Source: Syntrophales bacterium (GTDB lineage Bacteria; Desulfobacterota; Syntrophia; Syntrophales; UBA2210). From it: a stretch of DNA of 6,253 nucleotides. The notes beneath the pieces are model-generated. The model was not told where the DNA came from. It was given only the letters and a program-made list of their open reading frames with translations, and did no database searches. Where the stretch lies: assembly GCA_030655735.1 (NCBI GenBank), contig JAUSPK010000051.1:1-6253 (forward strand), given 5' to 3'. The translations under genes were made by a program, and so were the position numbers. Shown here piece by piece: positions 5,803 through 6,253 of the stretch (position 1 is the stretch's first letter; every line of letters begins with the position of its first letter).

Positions 5803-5831
5803 CTCCTAGTGTCTTTTTGCTGTAATGTCAA
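5803..5831 (-). promoter_or_regulatory. Possible promoter of the EamA transporter
   Basis: Read on the minus strand: a perfect TTGACA (5831-5826), a 17-base spacer and the weak -10 TAGGAG (5808-5803). The -10 position coincides with the ribosome-site-like AGGAG before ATG 5799, so both cannot be used as written. If this promoter is real, translation must begin at ATG 5772. Confidence 0.3.
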
Positions 5832-5898
5832 GGGAATTGAGCCTATCCTTAGGTGAGGCCCTTCGGATGTGCCGCGGGCTGAATAGGAGATTCCGGCC

Positions 5899-5927
5899 TT
5901 GCTTTTCCCCTTTTCCATCGTTTATAT
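5899..5927 (+). promoter_or_regulatory. Weak candidate promoter of the MFS gene
   Basis: TTGCTT (5899-5904), 17 bases, TTATAT (5922-5927), in the 196-base gap between the divergent transporters. It would give a leader of about 60 bases to ATG 5996. Both hexamers are poor, so this is only the best candidate. I see no other clear signal in the gap. Confidence 0.22.
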
Positions 5928-5995
5928 AGGTGGGCACAGAGCGGAGCGGTTGTCTCCGGTGAATCAATAGATTGAACGTAAGGGATACCGGATAG

Positions 5996-6253
5996 ATGGA
6001 CAATCAAGTGGCGCCGGAGGGTACGGGAGACAGCGGGCAGAATGAGGGATTGGACCTTCGGCTGCACGTACTGCCGGTCGTTTTCCTGACGGTGGTCTTC
6101 TTCCTCAATTTCATATCCCGGGTCATCCTCTCACCCCTTATGCCCTCCATCGAGGCGGACCTGGGGCTCGGTCATGGAGCGGCGGGGTCATTTTTCCTTT
6201 TTATCACCGCCGGGTATTTTATTTCCATCGCCGGCTCCGGTTTTATCTCCTCG
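5996..6253 (+). CDS. MFS transporter, N-terminal part (runs off the window)
   Basis: An open frame of 86 codons with no stop before the right edge. A polar N-terminal tail (1-24, rich in Gly, Asp and Glu) is followed by a first membrane helix (about 26-45, LPVVFLTVVFFLNFISRVIL), the loop SPLMPSIEADLGL (46-58) and a second helix (about 64-85, GSFFLFITAGYFISIAGSG). The order helix, 'P-x-M-P-x-I-x-x-D-L-G', helix is typical of the first two helices of major facilitator superfamily permeases. ATG 5996 has a modest AAGGGA at 5980-5985, ten bases upstream. It diverges from the EamA gene. Substrate and full length cannot be judged from one sixth of the protein. Confidence 0.8.
   Translation, partial: MDNQVAPEGTGDSGQNEGLDLRLHVLPVVFLTVVFFLNFISRVILSPLMPSIEADLGLGHGAAGSFFLFITAGYFISIAGSGFISS

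Noticed and set aside
1..6253. CRISPR array, insertion sequence, tRNA or rRNA gene, riboswitch
   Set aside because: No regularly spaced repeats, transposase, terminal inverted repeats, cloverleaf or rRNA-like stretch could be found by reading both strands.

Overview
The window looks like an ordinary chromosomal stretch of an anaerobic, GC-rich, Gram-negative bacterium. A Desulfobacterota (Deltaproteobacteria)-like host is my best guess. It rests on the fused NDP-forming acyl-CoA synthetase beside an NAD-type short-chain dehydrogenase and a free-standing GYD protein, on strong AGGAGG-type ribosome sites, and on small single-gene transcription units. This is an inference from gene content; no marker gene settles the taxonomy.

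Layout. Bases 1-77 carry the last codons of an upstream gene, probably a minimal nucleotidyltransferase (MNT). It overlaps a HEPN-domain gene (43-477), so the left edge is probably an MNT/HEPN toxin-antitoxin-like pair in DNA visibly richer in A+T than the rest. An intergenic gap with a perfect 16-bp palindrome (518-533) leads to a free-standing alanyl-tRNA editing protein of the AlaX type (623-1267). Next comes a 700-residue acyl-CoA synthetase (NDP-forming, fused alpha and beta parts; 1406-3508), then a FabG-like SDR oxidoreductase (3659-4408) with its own consensus-like promoter and a strong intrinsic terminator. A 97-residue GYD-domain protein (4610-4903) follows, with its own promoter and a hairpin leader. 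Converging on it from the minus strand is a ten-helix EamA/DMT-type transporter (4924-5799). Diverging from that is the start of an MFS transporter (5996 to the right edge), which runs off the window.

How the genes may work together. The acyl-CoA synthetase and the SDR fit acyl-CoA metabolism: interconversion of acyl-CoA with free acid and ATP, and 3-oxo/3-hydroxyacyl redox. They have separate signals rather than forming a tight operon. AlaX removes Ser or Gly mischarged onto tRNA-Ala and is functionally independent. The two transporters have no visible substrate clue.

The most unusual structure is a short, partly palindromic element (A-run, ATAGTCGCTG core, T-run) found at 3501-3524 and 4902-4925, matching at 21 of 24 bases. 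Each copy is fused to the stop codon of a gene. A related, loop-shortened version forms the core of the terminator at 4417-4454. This looks like a dispersed REP-like repeat used as a gene-end signal. I found no CRISPR array, rRNA, tRNA, IS element or clear defence operon beyond the partial MNT/HEPN pair. No gap between genes exceeds about 200 bases.
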